From positions 1 through 12,411 of the forward strand of contig JAWVFG010000136.1 in assembly GCA_033856335.1 (NCBI GenBank): 12,411 bases of DNA, given 5' to 3'. This DNA comes from DASUPK01 sp033856335 (lineage in GTDB: Bacteria; Actinomycetota; Thermoleophilia; Solirubrobacterales; 70-9). The first letter of the stretch is position 1, and each line of letters starts with the position of its first letter. A program made the position numbers and the translations under genes. This document shows, piece after piece, positions 1-7,547 of the stretch. The notes beneath the pieces were generated by a model. It was not told where the DNA came from and made no database searches. It was given only the letters and a program-made list of their open reading frames with translations.

Positions 1-1410
1 TTCGGCGCGACGCAGGCGGGTGCGGACCCGCCGAAGCCTCCGCACGGCGACGGCGTCCACCCAGGCGGCGGCAACGATCACCTGGACAACAGCGCGCACA
101 CCCTCCATCCAAACCCTGCGCCGCCCACGCCGCCACCGGACACCTCCCATAGCGGCGGTGGCCCTCTGACACAGCCCTCGCCTCCATCGAACAGCGGAAT
201 CGGCGGCGTCGCCGGCGTCAAGACGAGCGGCCACGCGCCCGACCGCCCTCACAGTGTCGCTCCGACGGGAAGCGTGATCGTGACGCCCACCCACAATCCC
301 GTCGTCAAGCACCGGGTTCACCACGCCAAGGTCACCAAGGCGTTGCCGGTGCCGGTGCCGACTGTCGTCGCGCCCCCCGCAGTCGCCCCGCCGACCGGGA
401 ACCCCCAGCGCTCGAGCTTGGCGGACCGGCTTCTCTCACCCACCGACATCAACCTTTCCGCCAAGAACCTCGGTGAGGGGGGAATGATCGCCCTGCTGCT
501 CGCCGCGCTGCTCTATCTGCCGGTGACGATCTTCAACAAGGCGACTGAGAAGAACCACGAGACGATCAGGCGCTGGTTCGCGCGCCCGCGAGCGGCGATT
601 GCGTTCCTGTTCGCGTGGATCCCGTTCCGGCGCCATCCCGCCATCACCCTGGTGCTGGGGGTCATCGCAAGCGCTGTGCTCTTCTCCTTCATCGAACCCG
701 GCTTCCCCGCCGAGGACGGCGCGCTGCAATACCTGATCGGCATGGTGATCGGCTTCGCGGTGGTCTCGTTCGCCTTCTTCGCCACCTGGCGCCTGGTGCT
801 CCAGCGGCTCGAACCGGAGGGCAAGGGCGAGTGGAAGCTGTATCCGCCTTTCATCTTCCTCGCGGCGTTCCTGGTCGTGATGGCGCGGCTCGCGCACTTC
901 CTGCCGGGGGTGGTCCTCGGGACCGTCGCCGAGTACGAGCCGGCCAAGAAGCTCAGCACCAGGACCGCCGGGATCCGCGTCGCGACAACCTACGGCGTGC
1001 TGATGTTCCTCGGGCTCGCCGCATGGTTCGCCTGGATCCCGGTCGAGCACGCGGCCTCCAAGGAGGGCGCAAGCTCCCTGACGCTGATCCTCGATTCCGC
1101 GCTCGCAATCACCTTCGTCTCAGGACTGGAGTCGGTGGCATTCGGCCTGATCCCGATGACGTTCCTCGACGGCAATGACCTCTTCAAGTGGCACAAGGGG
1201 CTCTGGGCGGCCATGTGGGGTGCGGCGCTGCTCTGGTTCTCCGTGGTGATCCTGCACCCCGCCATGAGTACCTACGGGCAGTTCAGCGGAGGCAGGGTGG
1301 TCTGGTTCGCACTCCTCTTCTCAACCCTGATGATGCTCGCGTTGATGACCTGGGCCTTCTTCCGCCTCCGCGATGCACGCCTGGCGCGGGCGAGCGGTTC
1401 CGCCGTCTAG
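1..1410 (+). CDS. FGLLP-motif-like multipass membrane protein, 5' end outside window
   Basis: The frame is open from the first base to the TAG at 1408-1410 (469 codons), so the true start is probably upstream; a GTG at 274 is the first obvious internal start but has no clear SD. The first ~140 residues are rich in Pro, Gly, His and Ser, and look like a disordered extracytoplasmic stretch. From about base 480 there are roughly eight hydrophobic segments. The motif FGLIP is encoded at 1141-1155 and is followed by an MTFLDG-type stretch. This matches my memory of actinobacterial 'FGLLP motif-containing membrane proteins', whose N-termini are often variable extracellular domains. No HExxH or other catalytic signature is visible, so a protease role is not supported. 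Function is unknown. The next gene is convergent, with only 9 bases between the stops. I am confident it is a gene and moderately sure of the family. Confidence 0.85.
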   Translation, partial: FGATQAGADPPKPPHGDGVHPGGGNDHLDNSAHTLHPNPAPPTPPPDTSHSGGGPLTQPSPPSNSGIGGVAGVKTSGHAPDRPHSVAPTGSVIVTPTHNPVVKHRVHHAKVTKALPVPVPTVVAPPAVAPPTGNPQRSSLADRLLSPTDINLSAKNLGEGGMIALLLAALLYLPVTIFNKATEKNHETIRRWFARPRAAIAFLFAWIPFRRHPAITLVLGVIASAVLFSFIEPGFPAEDGALQYLIGMVIGFAVVSFAFFATWRLVLQRLEPEGKGEWKLYPPFIFLAAFLVVMARLAHFLPGVVLGTVAEYEPAKKLSTRTAGIRVATTYGVLMFLGLAAWFAWIPVEHAASKEGASSLTLILDSALAITFVSGLESVAFGLIPMTFLDGNDLFKWHKGLWAAMWGAALLWFSVVILHPAMSTYGQFSGGRVVWFALLFSTLMMLALMTWAFFRLRDARLARASGSAV

Positions 1411-1419
1411 CGACCGCTG

Positions 1420-2187
1420 CTAACGGGGCGGCATGCGGAGCGCGCCGTCGAGGCGGATCGCCTCGCCGTTGAGCATGGTGTTGGAGACGATCTCGCAGGC
1501 GAGCTGCCCGTACTCCTCCGGCCGTCCGAGCCGCGAGGGAAAGGGGATGCCGGCGCCGAGCGCTTGACGCTGCTCCTCGGGGAGTGCTGCAAGCAGCGGA
1601 GTGTCGAAGAGCCCGGGGGCGATCGTGTTGACGCGGATTCCCCTGCCGGCCATGTCGCGGGCGGCTGGGAGAGTGAGCCCGACGATGCCGCCCTTCGAAG
1701 CCGCGTAGGCAACCTGGCCGATCTGGCCGTCCCAGGCGGCGATCGAGGCGGTGTTGATACAGACGCCGCGCTCGCCCTCCTCATCGGGCTCGTTGTCCGA
1801 CATCGCGGCGCAGGCGAGCCGCAGCACGTTGAACGTCCCGATCAGGTTCACCTTGATCACGTTGTGGAAGATCTCGAGGTCGTGAGGCCCCTGTTTCGAG
1901 GCCGTCCGCTGCGCCCATCCGATCCCGGCGCAGCAAACCGAGATCCGCAATCCACCCGCGCTGTCCGCCGCGGCGTCAACAGCCGCCTGCACCGGCTCCG
2001 GCTCCATCACATTGACCTCCATGAACGCGGCGCCATCGCCGAGCTCGGAAGCAAGAGCCTCACCCTTCTCAGCATTCAAATCGGCAATGACGACTGAAGC
2101 CCCCCGCTCATGCAGGGCACGAGCCGTAGCGGCGCCAAGCCCCGAAGCTCCTCCGGCAACCAGCGCGCTTACCCCGTCGATCTTCAT
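1420..2187 (-). CDS. Short-chain dehydrogenase/reductase, 3-hydroxyacyl-CoA dehydrogenase (HSD10)-like
   Basis: 255 residues, the usual length for a classical SDR. The N-terminal Rossmann motif GGASGLG (about residues 12-18) follows the first beta strand. An acidic residue in VVIADLN at the end of beta 2 favours NAD(H) over NADP(H). CAGIG replaces the usual NNAG. The catalytic Ser lies in INTASIAAWDG, and Tyr-x3-Lys is seen as YAASKGG. The C-terminus (RLGRPEEYGQLACEIV, then a conserved NGE stretch) is typical of SDRs that oxidise 3-hydroxyacyl-CoA in fatty acid or branched-chain amino acid breakdown; that substrate is inferred from family resemblance. I chose the ATG at 2187 because the Rossmann strand follows at once; the upstream in-frame extension to 2340 is Arg-rich, unlike the family, and would overlap egtB. 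No good SD is present. A TATGGT hexamer ends 9 bases before the ATG. Confidence 0.88.
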   Translation of the reverse strand: MKIDGVSALVAGGASGLGAATARALHERGASVVIADLNAEKGEALASELGDGAAFMEVNVMEPEPVQAAVDAAADSAGGLRISVCCAGIGWAQRTASKQGPHDLEIFHNVIKVNLIGTFNVLRLACAAMSDNEPDEEGERGVCINTASIAAWDGQIGQVAYAASKGGIVGLTLPAARDMAGRGIRVNTIAPGLFDTPLLAALPEEQRQALGAGIPFPSRLGRPEEYGQLACEIVSNTMLNGEAIRLDGALRMPPR

Positions 2188-2196
2188 CGGCCGGGG

Positions 2197-2202
2197 ACCA
2201 TA
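2197..2202 (-). promoter_or_regulatory. Candidate -10 box (TATGGT) of the SDR gene
   Basis: TATGGT on the minus strand ends 9 bases before the SDR ATG at 2187 and fits the actinobacterial TANNNT -10 pattern. There is no convincing -35 hexamer and no SD, so if this promoter is used the mRNA would have a leader of only a few bases. Confidence 0.35.
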
Positions 2203-2264
2203 TTTGAACCGGCGAGTGGCGGCTCGCGCGCGACAGGACCCGCGCGCCGAGCCGACCAAGCGTC

Positions 2265-2277
2265 GGAGGTAGGCTTG
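2265..2277 (+). promoter_or_regulatory. SD (GGAGG) and TTG start that probably belong to egtB
   Basis: GGAGG at 2265-2269 is followed, after 5 bases, by TTG at 2275-2277. This is the best translation start signal ahead of the egtB reading frame. The TTG, however, is in frame 1, while the EgtB-like protein is read in frame 2 (codons starting at 2279, 2282 and so on). Removing one C from the CCC at 2279-2281 joins the two, giving TTG-ACC-AAC-GCG-GAG and then an uninterrupted EgtB N-terminus. Confidence 0.55.
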
Positions 2278-3541
2278 ACCCAACGCGGAGGCTGCTGCAC
2301 CCACCACAGAAGGTGGACCTCGTCCCGCTTCCGACCGCAAGGCCGAGCTGGCCGGGCGCCTCGAGGAAGCACGACGTCACACCCTGAACCTGGTCGAGAC
2401 GCTCACCGAGGAGCAGCTCAATCGGGTCTACGACCCGATCCTCAGCCCGCTGATCTGGGACCTCGGGCACATCGGCAACTTCGAGGAGCTCTGGCTGGTC
2501 CAGCGAATCGGCGGGCGCGAGCCGCTCCGAGGGGACCTGGGCGAGCTCTATGACGCGATCGAGCAGCCCCGGAAGATCAGGGGTGAGCTGCCGATCCTTC
2601 GCGCCTCTGAGGTTCGCCCCTATATGGAGCAGGTTCGCGAGCGCACCCTCGAGGTGCTGGGCCAGATCGAGCTCGATCCAGCTGACGGCCTGCTCGCCGA
2701 CGGCTTCGTCTACGAGATGCTGCTCGCACACGAGTACCAGCACAACGAGACGATGCTGCAGCTCCTGCAGATGATCGAGGCCTACGAGCCGGTGGAGGTC
2801 GACGGCTCGCCGGCCGCCGAGGTGGTCGCCGAGGGTCCCGAGATGGTCCTCGTCGACGGTGGCACGCACGAGATGGGCGCACCCGCCGAGGGCTACGCCT
2901 ACGACAACGAGCGCCCCCGCCACCCTGTCGAGCTCGCGCCGTTCCTGATCGACCGCGCTCCCGTCACCAACGGCGCCTACATCGCTTACCTCGACGAGAC
3001 CGGCGCCGAGCCGCCGATGTACTGGGAGCGAGATGGGGAGGGGGGCTGGGTCCGAGCGGCGATGGGTCGCACAGAGGAGGTCGATCCGCGGCTGCCCGTT
3101 ATCCATGTCTCCTGGAACGAGGCGGATGCCTTTGCGCGCTGGGCGGGCAAGCGCCTACCGACGGAGGCGGAGTGGGAGGCTGCGTCCGCGGGCGCGAGCC
3201 GCGAGCGCGCGAACCTCGATCAGCTCTCATTCGGCTGCGCTCCGGCGGGGGCCTACGCCGACTCTCCTGCCCGCTGCGGCGCGGTCCAGATGCTCGGCGA
3301 TGTCTGGGAGTGGACCAGCTCGGACTTCACCGCCTACCCCGGCTTCACGGCCTTCCCATACCCCGAGTACTCGGAGGTTTTCTTCGGCGATGCCCACAAG
3401 GTGCTGCGCGGCGGGGCCTGGGCCACGCGCCGCGATGTGATCCGCACGAGCTTCCGCAACTGGGATCTACCCGAGCGCCGCCAGATCTTTTCCGGGATCC
3501 GCTGTGCCCGCGATGAATCCGGGGGCGGACCCGAGTCGTAA
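2275..3541 (+). CDS. egtB: EgtB, ergothioneine sulfoxide synthase (apparent frameshift at the 5' end)
   Basis: This non-heme iron enzyme joins hercynine to a thiol donor (gamma-Glu-Cys or Cys) with O2. The DinB-like N-terminal domain carries WDLGHIGNFEELW (His at 2468-2470) and HEYQHNE, the HX3HXE iron-binding motif; counting from the inferred TTG, the iron ligands would be His65, His152 and His156. The C-terminal formylglycine-generating-enzyme-like domain contains VSWNEADAFARWAGKRLPTEAEWE, GDVWEWTSS and LRGGAWATR. RNWDLPER keeps an Asp and Arg four residues apart (about 397 and 401), matching the pair that binds gamma-Glu-Cys in mycobacterial-type EgtB. The total of about 421 residues is normal. 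Frame 2 has stops at 2270-2272 and 2276-2278 and no ATG, GTG or TTG until 2624, which lies after conserved sequence. A start at 2624 would lose one iron ligand, so the SD/TTG at 2265-2277 plus a one-base error is the better explanation. egtD follows after 54 bases. Confidence 0.9.
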
Positions 3542-3595
3542 CAACTGATCGGAAGCCGAGACGACCACGCAAGACCTCGCAGACCCCAGCCCCTC

Positions 3596-4588
3596 ATGAA
3601 CCCCGCCGACACGACAACCGACCGCATCGCCATCCAGGTGAACCTGCCCCCGGGCGGTCCCCTGTCGGGAATGGCCGCGGATGTCCGCGCGGGGCTCAGC
3701 CGGCCGTTCAAGGAGCTCTCGCCACGCTACTTCTATGACGAGCGGGGCTCGGAGCTCTTTGAGCAGATCACCGAGCTGGAGGAGTACTACCCGACTCGCT
3801 GCGAGCGCGAGATCCTCGAGGGGCGCTCTGCCGAGATCTGTGAGGCGGCCAATCGCCCGGCCAGCCTGATCGAGCTGGGGTCCGGCTCGGCACGCAAGAC
3901 GCGGGTCCTGCTCGACGCCATGCGTGAGGCCGGCTGCCTGGAGACCTACTGCCCCGTCGACATCTCGGAGGAGATCACCCGCGACACCGCCGAGCGGATC
4001 GCCGGGGAATACGACGCGATCAATGTGCGCGGGCTGGTCTGCGACTTCGAGTTCGACCTCGAGCGAGTCCCAGTCGGGGGCCCCAGGGTGATCGCCCTCC
4101 TCGGCGGCACGATCGGGAACTTCGCGCCCCATCAGCGAGCAGGCTTCCTGCGGCGGATCGCCAACCTGCTCGACCCCGAGGACCGCTTCCTGCTCGGAAC
4201 GGACCTGGTCAAGGACCCGGCGACCCTCGAGGCGGCCTACAACGATCCGAAGGGCGTCACCGCCGAGTTCAACAAGAACGTGCTTTCCGTCCTCAACCGC
4301 CGGCTGGGCGCCGACTTCGACCTCGACTCCTTCGAGCACGTCGCCCGCTGGGACCCCGAGAACCTCTGGGTGGACATCCGGCTGCGCTCTCTGGCGAACC
4401 AGGTGGTCAACGTCTCGGCGCTCGACATGCTGGTCCCGTTTGGCGCCGGCGAGGAGATGCGCACGGAGATCTCGACCAAGTTCCTCCGTCCCGGCCTCGA
4501 GGGCATCTACGCCGAGGCCGGGCTCGAGCTGACCGACTGGTGGACGGACCCCGAGGGCCGCTACGCGCTCTCGCTCGCTCGCCGATGA
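3596..4588 (+). CDS. egtD: EgtD, L-histidine N-alpha-methyltransferase
   Basis: EgtD adds three methyl groups from S-adenosylmethionine to the alpha-amino group of histidine, giving hercynine, the substrate of EgtB. The protein has 330 residues, close to the family norm of about 320. Visible motifs are PRYFYDERGSELFEQIT (43-59), YYPTR (64-68, whose Tyr contacts histidine in the mycobacterial enzyme), the SAM-binding loop ELGSGSARKT (93-102), GGTIGNF (170-176) with the substrate-binding Asn, AYND (214-217), and MRTEIS (288-293), whose Glu and Ser hold the imidazole. All key positions look intact. The gene lies 54 bases after egtB on the same strand and is probably cotranscribed. The ATG at 3596 has no SD, so translation may depend on upstream translation. 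No egtA, egtC or egtE lies next to the pair. Stop TGA at 4586-4588. Confidence 0.96.
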   Translation: MNPADTTTDRIAIQVNLPPGGPLSGMAADVRAGLSRPFKELSPRYFYDERGSELFEQITELEEYYPTRCEREILEGRSAEICEAANRPASLIELGSGSARKTRVLLDAMREAGCLETYCPVDISEEITRDTAERIAGEYDAINVRGLVCDFEFDLERVPVGGPRVIALLGGTIGNFAPHQRAGFLRRIANLLDPEDRFLLGTDLVKDPATLEAAYNDPKGVTAEFNKNVLSVLNRRLGADFDLDSFEHVARWDPENLWVDIRLRSLANQVVNVSALDMLVPFGAGEEMRTEISTKFLRPGLEGIYAEAGLELTDWWTDPEGRYALSLARR

Positions 4589-4618
4589 GCGAGGGTGCTC
4601 CGTAAGGAGCAACCCGTT
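4589..4618. repeat. Hairpin repeat element, copy A (also a possible bidirectional terminator)
   Basis: GAGGGTGCTCC (4591-4601), a GTAA loop, then GGAGCAACCCGTT. GCTCC pairs with GGAGC, T with A, and GGG with CCC around one bulged A. It fills the gap between the convergent stops of egtD and the carotenoid oxygenase, where a terminator is expected, but no T-tract follows on either strand. Near-identical elements lie at 7548-7578 and 10164-10203. Confidence 0.7.
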
Positions 4619-6020
4619 ATGCCGAGAACTGCCCGTGAAATCCGTACGGGATGTGGTGCGGCGCCTCCGCACGCGCCAGCTCACTGAGGTCGGCGGCGTC
4701 GAGGACCAACATGAACGACCGGCCCGATCGGGAGTCGAACACGACCGAGAGCAGGGCGCCGTCATCTTCCGCCCCTGACCCGGGAGCGGCGACGAACACG
4801 GGCTCGCCGGGGCTGCATCCGTCCTCGCTCCAGGCGCTGGTCGTCCCGGTCTCGATGTCGGTCTTGACGATCTGGTCGAGCCACCCCGATTCGTTGTCGA
4901 CGCCCCACACATAGCGATAGGGCCGCTCGTTGTGGTGGCCGTAGTTGATCCGCGGTAGCTCCAGCCCCTCGGCGAGTCGCTCGCTCGTCACCTGGCGGGA
5001 GGAGAGGTCGACCCGGAAGCGGCGCAGCTCGGCTCGGGCCGCGGACTTGCCGTCCCGCAGGCGGTCCAGGTAGAGGTCCTCGATGATCTCCGCGTTGCCG
5101 TAGGTGCATGCGTCGACGACGACCGAGCCGTTCTCCTCATAGGCGTTCGCATGGTGGAAGGAGAAGAAGGCATCGGTCTCGAACGGGCCAGTGGCCTCGC
5201 CGCTGTTGCGGTCGATCAGCGTGATCCTGGTGCCGAGCTCGGGCTTCCAGCGGTAGTTCTCGATGTAGGGCCGGCCCGACAGGGGAATGCTGATCGGGTT
5301 CACGACCAATGGGAACTCGGCGAGCACCAGCCAGCGCTCGCTCAGGCCGAAGGAGTGCATGTACGCCGGCTCCTTGACCGGCAGCTCGGCGATGACCCGG
5401 GGCTCCCTCCCGTCGGGCGGGAGCAGGAAGAACCGGTAGCGGTTGCGCGGCCCGAGCTTCGCTGCGTAGTTGAGCATCCCACCGCTTCCCCGATCGAGAT
5501 GCGGGTGGGCCGTCGTCAACATCCCGGGAGTCTCATAGGCGACCCCGACCGTCTCCAGTGTCTCGCCGTCGAACTCGACCGGGATCGGCGTCTCGGTCAT
5601 CGAGATGTATCGCTCGCCGAGCTTCACGAGGTTGACGTTCGCGTTGTCCGAGATCTTCGGCGAGAACATCGAGAAGACCCGCGCGAACAGCGAGCGGCAC
5701 GGATCGGTGGCGAACTCCGAGTAGACGATCTCGCCCTTCTCCTCGGCCGCGCGGTAGGCCCGGGTCTGGAGGAAACGGTTGGCATAGGAGACCTCGCCGT
5801 CCGAGATGCCGAAGCGATGCAGCATCGCGAAGCCATCGAACCAGTGGCGCATCGTCTGCTCCCCGACCTCCCACTTCGCCGGCCCGGTTCGAACCAGCGA
5901 ACCCTCCAGCCAGTCCGGCAGCCGGCCATCCAGCGGCAGCCGTTCGACTCGGGTTTCGCGATCGAGTGACTCGAATCCGGCGGTGAGGTCCTGTTTGACG
6001 GTCGTGGCGAGCTGGCTCAT
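4617..6020 (-). CDS. Carotenoid oxygenase (carotenoid/apocarotenoid cleavage dioxygenase family)
   Basis: 467 residues, the usual length of this seven-bladed beta-propeller family. These enzymes cleave a C=C bond of carotenoids, apocarotenoids or stilbenes with O2, using Fe(II) held by four histidines. Candidates for all four are visible: AHPHLD (171-176), YMHSFG (His222), FHHANAYE (His289) and the C-terminal IPYGFHG (His462). The N-terminal stretch WFDGFAMLHRF (60-70) is typical of BCO/RPE65-like members. The substrate cannot be told from sequence; resemblance to beta-carotene and apocarotenoid oxygenases suggests a retinal-type or apocarotenal product, but that is inference. I chose the ATG at 6020 because AGGAGG stands 4 bases upstream on the minus strand. 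The gene diverges from a PadR repressor, and a palindrome lies in the gap. No carotenoid synthesis gene is in the window. Confidence 0.93.
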   Translation of the reverse strand: MSQLATTVKQDLTAGFESLDRETRVERLPLDGRLPDWLEGSLVRTGPAKWEVGEQTMRHWFDGFAMLHRFGISDGEVSYANRFLQTRAYRAAEEKGEIVYSEFATDPCRSLFARVFSMFSPKISDNANVNLVKLGERYISMTETPIPVEFDGETLETVGVAYETPGMLTTAHPHLDRGSGGMLNYAAKLGPRNRYRFFLLPPDGREPRVIAELPVKEPAYMHSFGLSERWLVLAEFPLVVNPISIPLSGRPYIENYRWKPELGTRITLIDRNSGEATGPFETDAFFSFHHANAYEENGSVVVDACTYGNAEIIEDLYLDRLRDGKSAARAELRRFRVDLSSRQVTSERLAEGLELPRINYGHHNERPYRYVWGVDNESGWLDQIVKTDIETGTTSAWSEDGCSPGEPVFVAAPGSGAEDDGALLSVVFDSRSGRSFMLVLDAADLSELARAEAPHHIPYGFHGQFSA

Positions 6021-6048
6021 GCTTCCTCCTGAATGGTTCAATCCGTAC

Positions 6049-6068
6049 GATACGGAATGTACCGTATC
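6049..6068. promoter_or_regulatory. Palindrome GATACGG-N6-CCGTATC, probable PadR operator
   Basis: A perfect 7-bp inverted repeat with a 6-base spacer lies in the 57-base gap between the carotenoid oxygenase and padR starts. An overlapping third half-site (CCGTA at 6043-6047, facing TACGG at 6051-6055) makes a second dyad. The first dyad overlaps TATCGT (6047-6052, minus strand), a candidate -10 for the oxygenase, and TACCGT (6060-6065, plus strand), a candidate -10 for padR. Binding of a dimer here could repress both genes. PadR proteins commonly bind dyads at their own promoters. Confidence 0.65.
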
Positions 6069-6077
6069 CTGCCGCGG

Positions 6078-6596
6078 ATGGCAAAGCCCCGGCTCACGCC
6101 GACCTCCTACGTGGTCCTCGGCCTGATCGAGGCCCTCCAACCGGCGACTCCATACGACGTGAAACAGGCGGCGGCGCTCGGAGTGGGGCAGTTCTGGTCG
6201 CTCGCCCACACGCAGCTGTACTCCGAGTGCGGACGCCTGGCCGAGGCCGGCTACCTCTCGGAACGGCGCGAGGAGTCGGGCCGAAGGCGCCGGATCTACC
6301 GCCTGACCAAGGCCGGATCCGAGGCGCTCGAGCGCTGGCGGGCCGAGCCGACCAGCGATCTCTACGAGCTGCGCGATGCCGGGCTTCTGAAGCTCTTCTT
6401 CGGCGCAGATCCGGCGACGCTCGCCGAGGACCAGCTCGCGGCGCACCGAGCGAAGCTGCGGGAGTACGAGAGGCAGCTCGAGGAATGTCGCCTCCTCAAG
6501 GCCCCGCGTGGATTGATGCTCGCTCTCGAGGCCGGCATCGGCCATGAGCGCGAGTACGTGCGCTTCTGGTCGAAGTTGAAGAAGACCCGCAGCTAG
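6078..6596 (+). CDS. PadR family transcriptional regulator
   Basis: 172 residues. The N-terminal half is a winged helix typical of PadR: TSYVVLGLIEALQPATPYDVKQ leads into the recognition region LAHTQLYSECGRLAEAGYLSER, then RRIYRLTKAGSEALERW forms the wing (about residues 8-88). The C-terminal half (about 95-172) is mostly helical with many charged residues, like the dimerisation domain of the PadR/Vir-type subfamily. I chose the ATG at 6078 because upstream starts at 6033 and 6057 would put the palindrome inside the coding region and add residues unlike the family; there is no SD, so the transcript may be nearly leaderless. Its position suggests that it represses the divergent carotenoid oxygenase and itself. 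The ligand is unknown. Its stop overlaps the stop of the convergent LLM oxidoreductase in the tetramer CTAG (6593-6596). Confidence 0.9.
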   Translation: MAKPRLTPTSYVVLGLIEALQPATPYDVKQAAALGVGQFWSLAHTQLYSECGRLAEAGYLSERREESGRRRRIYRLTKAGSEALERWRAEPTSDLYELRDAGLLKLFFGADPATLAEDQLAAHRAKLREYERQLEECRLLKAPRGLMLALEAGIGHEREYVRFWSKLKKTRS

Positions 6597-7528
6597 CTCG
6601 GGGCGAGCGCCTCGATCATCTCGCCCAGCTTGTCGGGCGTCGTGATCGGGGTGATCACGGGCAGGGTGATGCCGCCCTCGACGAACGCTCCGAGCCGCTC
6701 GAGCATCTGCTCCGGCGATCCGAAGATGAACATCTCCTCGATCAGGTCCCAGGGCGCCTCCTCGGCTGCCCTCTGCCGGTCCTTGGCATTCCAGGCCTCG
6801 ACCATCGCGTCGATCTTCTCCCCGTACCCGAGCCAGCGGTAGAACGCCTCGTAGACGGGCACGGTGATGTAGGAGGAGAACATGAACCGGGCGAGGGGCT
6901 CGACCTGCTCCCGCTCGCCGGGAATGCAGAAGAAGCGGCAGAGGAGCTCGAAGCCCTCGGGGGCTCCCTCGAGCCCCTCGACGACTTTCGGCAGTCCCGC
7001 GAGGGGGAGGAAGTTCGTGAACGCGCCGTCGCCCTTCTCGACGGCGAGCCGGAGCATCTTGCCGCGCAGCGCCGCCAGGATGATCGGGACCCGCTCCTCG
7101 GGGGCGCGCTCGAGCTTGAAGCCGCCGTCGGCCCGCTCGCCGGCGAGCGCGGTCCTCAGGAAGTCGACCGTCTCCGACATCTTGCTGAGCGGCCTCTCGA
7201 AGGGCATCCCGTTCCAGCCTTCGATGATCCGGTCGGACGACGCGCCGATTCCCAGGGCGAAGCGTCCTTGAGAGGCGTCCGCGAGCGCCGCCGTCTCCTG
7301 GGCGAGCAGCGCCCGGCCCCGCTGCATCACGCCGACCACGCCCGTGCCGAGGCGGACCTTCTCCGTCCAGGCTGACGCCAGGGAGAGCGGCGTGAATCCG
7401 TCGGGCCCGTTCGTCTCGCCGGACCAGAGGTCCGTGTAGCCCGCCGCCTCGGCGCGCCGGAGGAGCTCGGCGTTGTCCGGCAGCCCGATCCCGGTGAGTG
7501 GAACGGTCAGTCCCCAGCGGCTAGCCAC
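6593..7528 (-). CDS. LLM-class (luciferase-like) oxidoreductase, probably F420-dependent
   Basis: 311 residues. The bacterial luciferase-like TIM barrel is recognisable from the N-terminal strand WGLTVPLTG, then AEAAGYTDLWSGET, VRLGTGVVGVMQRG, QETAALADASQGRFALGIGAS and the C-terminal FGSPEQMLERLGAFVEGGI. In actinobacteria most such single-subunit proteins use F420H2 or F420 rather than FMN; GRFALGIGAS is typical of that group, but the cofactor and substrate are inferred. I chose the GTG at 7528 because the barrel begins six residues later and TAGGGT stands exactly 7 bases upstream, implying a leaderless mRNA. Further upstream the frame runs through the hairpin repeat and the divergent gene, so a longer protein is unlikely. 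The stop overlaps that of padR on the other strand. Confidence 0.88.
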   Translation of the reverse strand: MASRWGLTVPLTGIGLPDNAELLRRAEAAGYTDLWSGETNGPDGFTPLSLASAWTEKVRLGTGVVGVMQRGRALLAQETAALADASQGRFALGIGASSDRIIEGWNGMPFERPLSKMSETVDFLRTALAGERADGGFKLERAPEERVPIILAALRGKMLRLAVEKGDGAFTNFLPLAGLPKVVEGLEGAPEGFELLCRFFCIPGEREQVEPLARFMFSSYITVPVYEAFYRWLGYGEKIDAMVEAWNAKDRQRAAEEAPWDLIEEMFIFGSPEQMLERLGAFVEGGITLPVITPITTPDKLGEMIEALAPS

Positions 7529-7535
7529 AGTCGCG

Positions 7536-7541
7536 ACCCTA
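7536..7541 (-). promoter_or_regulatory. Candidate -10 box (TAGGGT) for the LLM oxidoreductase
   Basis: TAGGGT on the minus strand, 7 bases before the GTG at 7528, inside a longer ATAGGGTCG match shared with the divergent gene. The transcript would start at or next to the start codon. The expected -35 region falls inside hairpin repeat copy B. Confidence 0.5.
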
Positions 7542-7547
7542 TATAAC

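Noticed and set aside
1393..1418. AGCGGT/ACCGCT inverted repeat across the convergent stops of the first two genes
   Set aside because: Only 6 bp with a 14-base loop and no T-run; too weak to call a terminator.
2108..3106. Open frame on the minus strand opposite egtB
   Set aside because: Antisense to conserved EgtB motifs, no recognisable domain, and no start signal.
3467..4912. Long open frame on the minus strand opposite egtD (481 codons)
   Set aside because: It mirrors the codon bias of egtD and the carotenoid oxygenase, has low-complexity Arg/Gly/Leu/Asp-rich composition, and matches no family. High-GC genomes give many such antisense frames.
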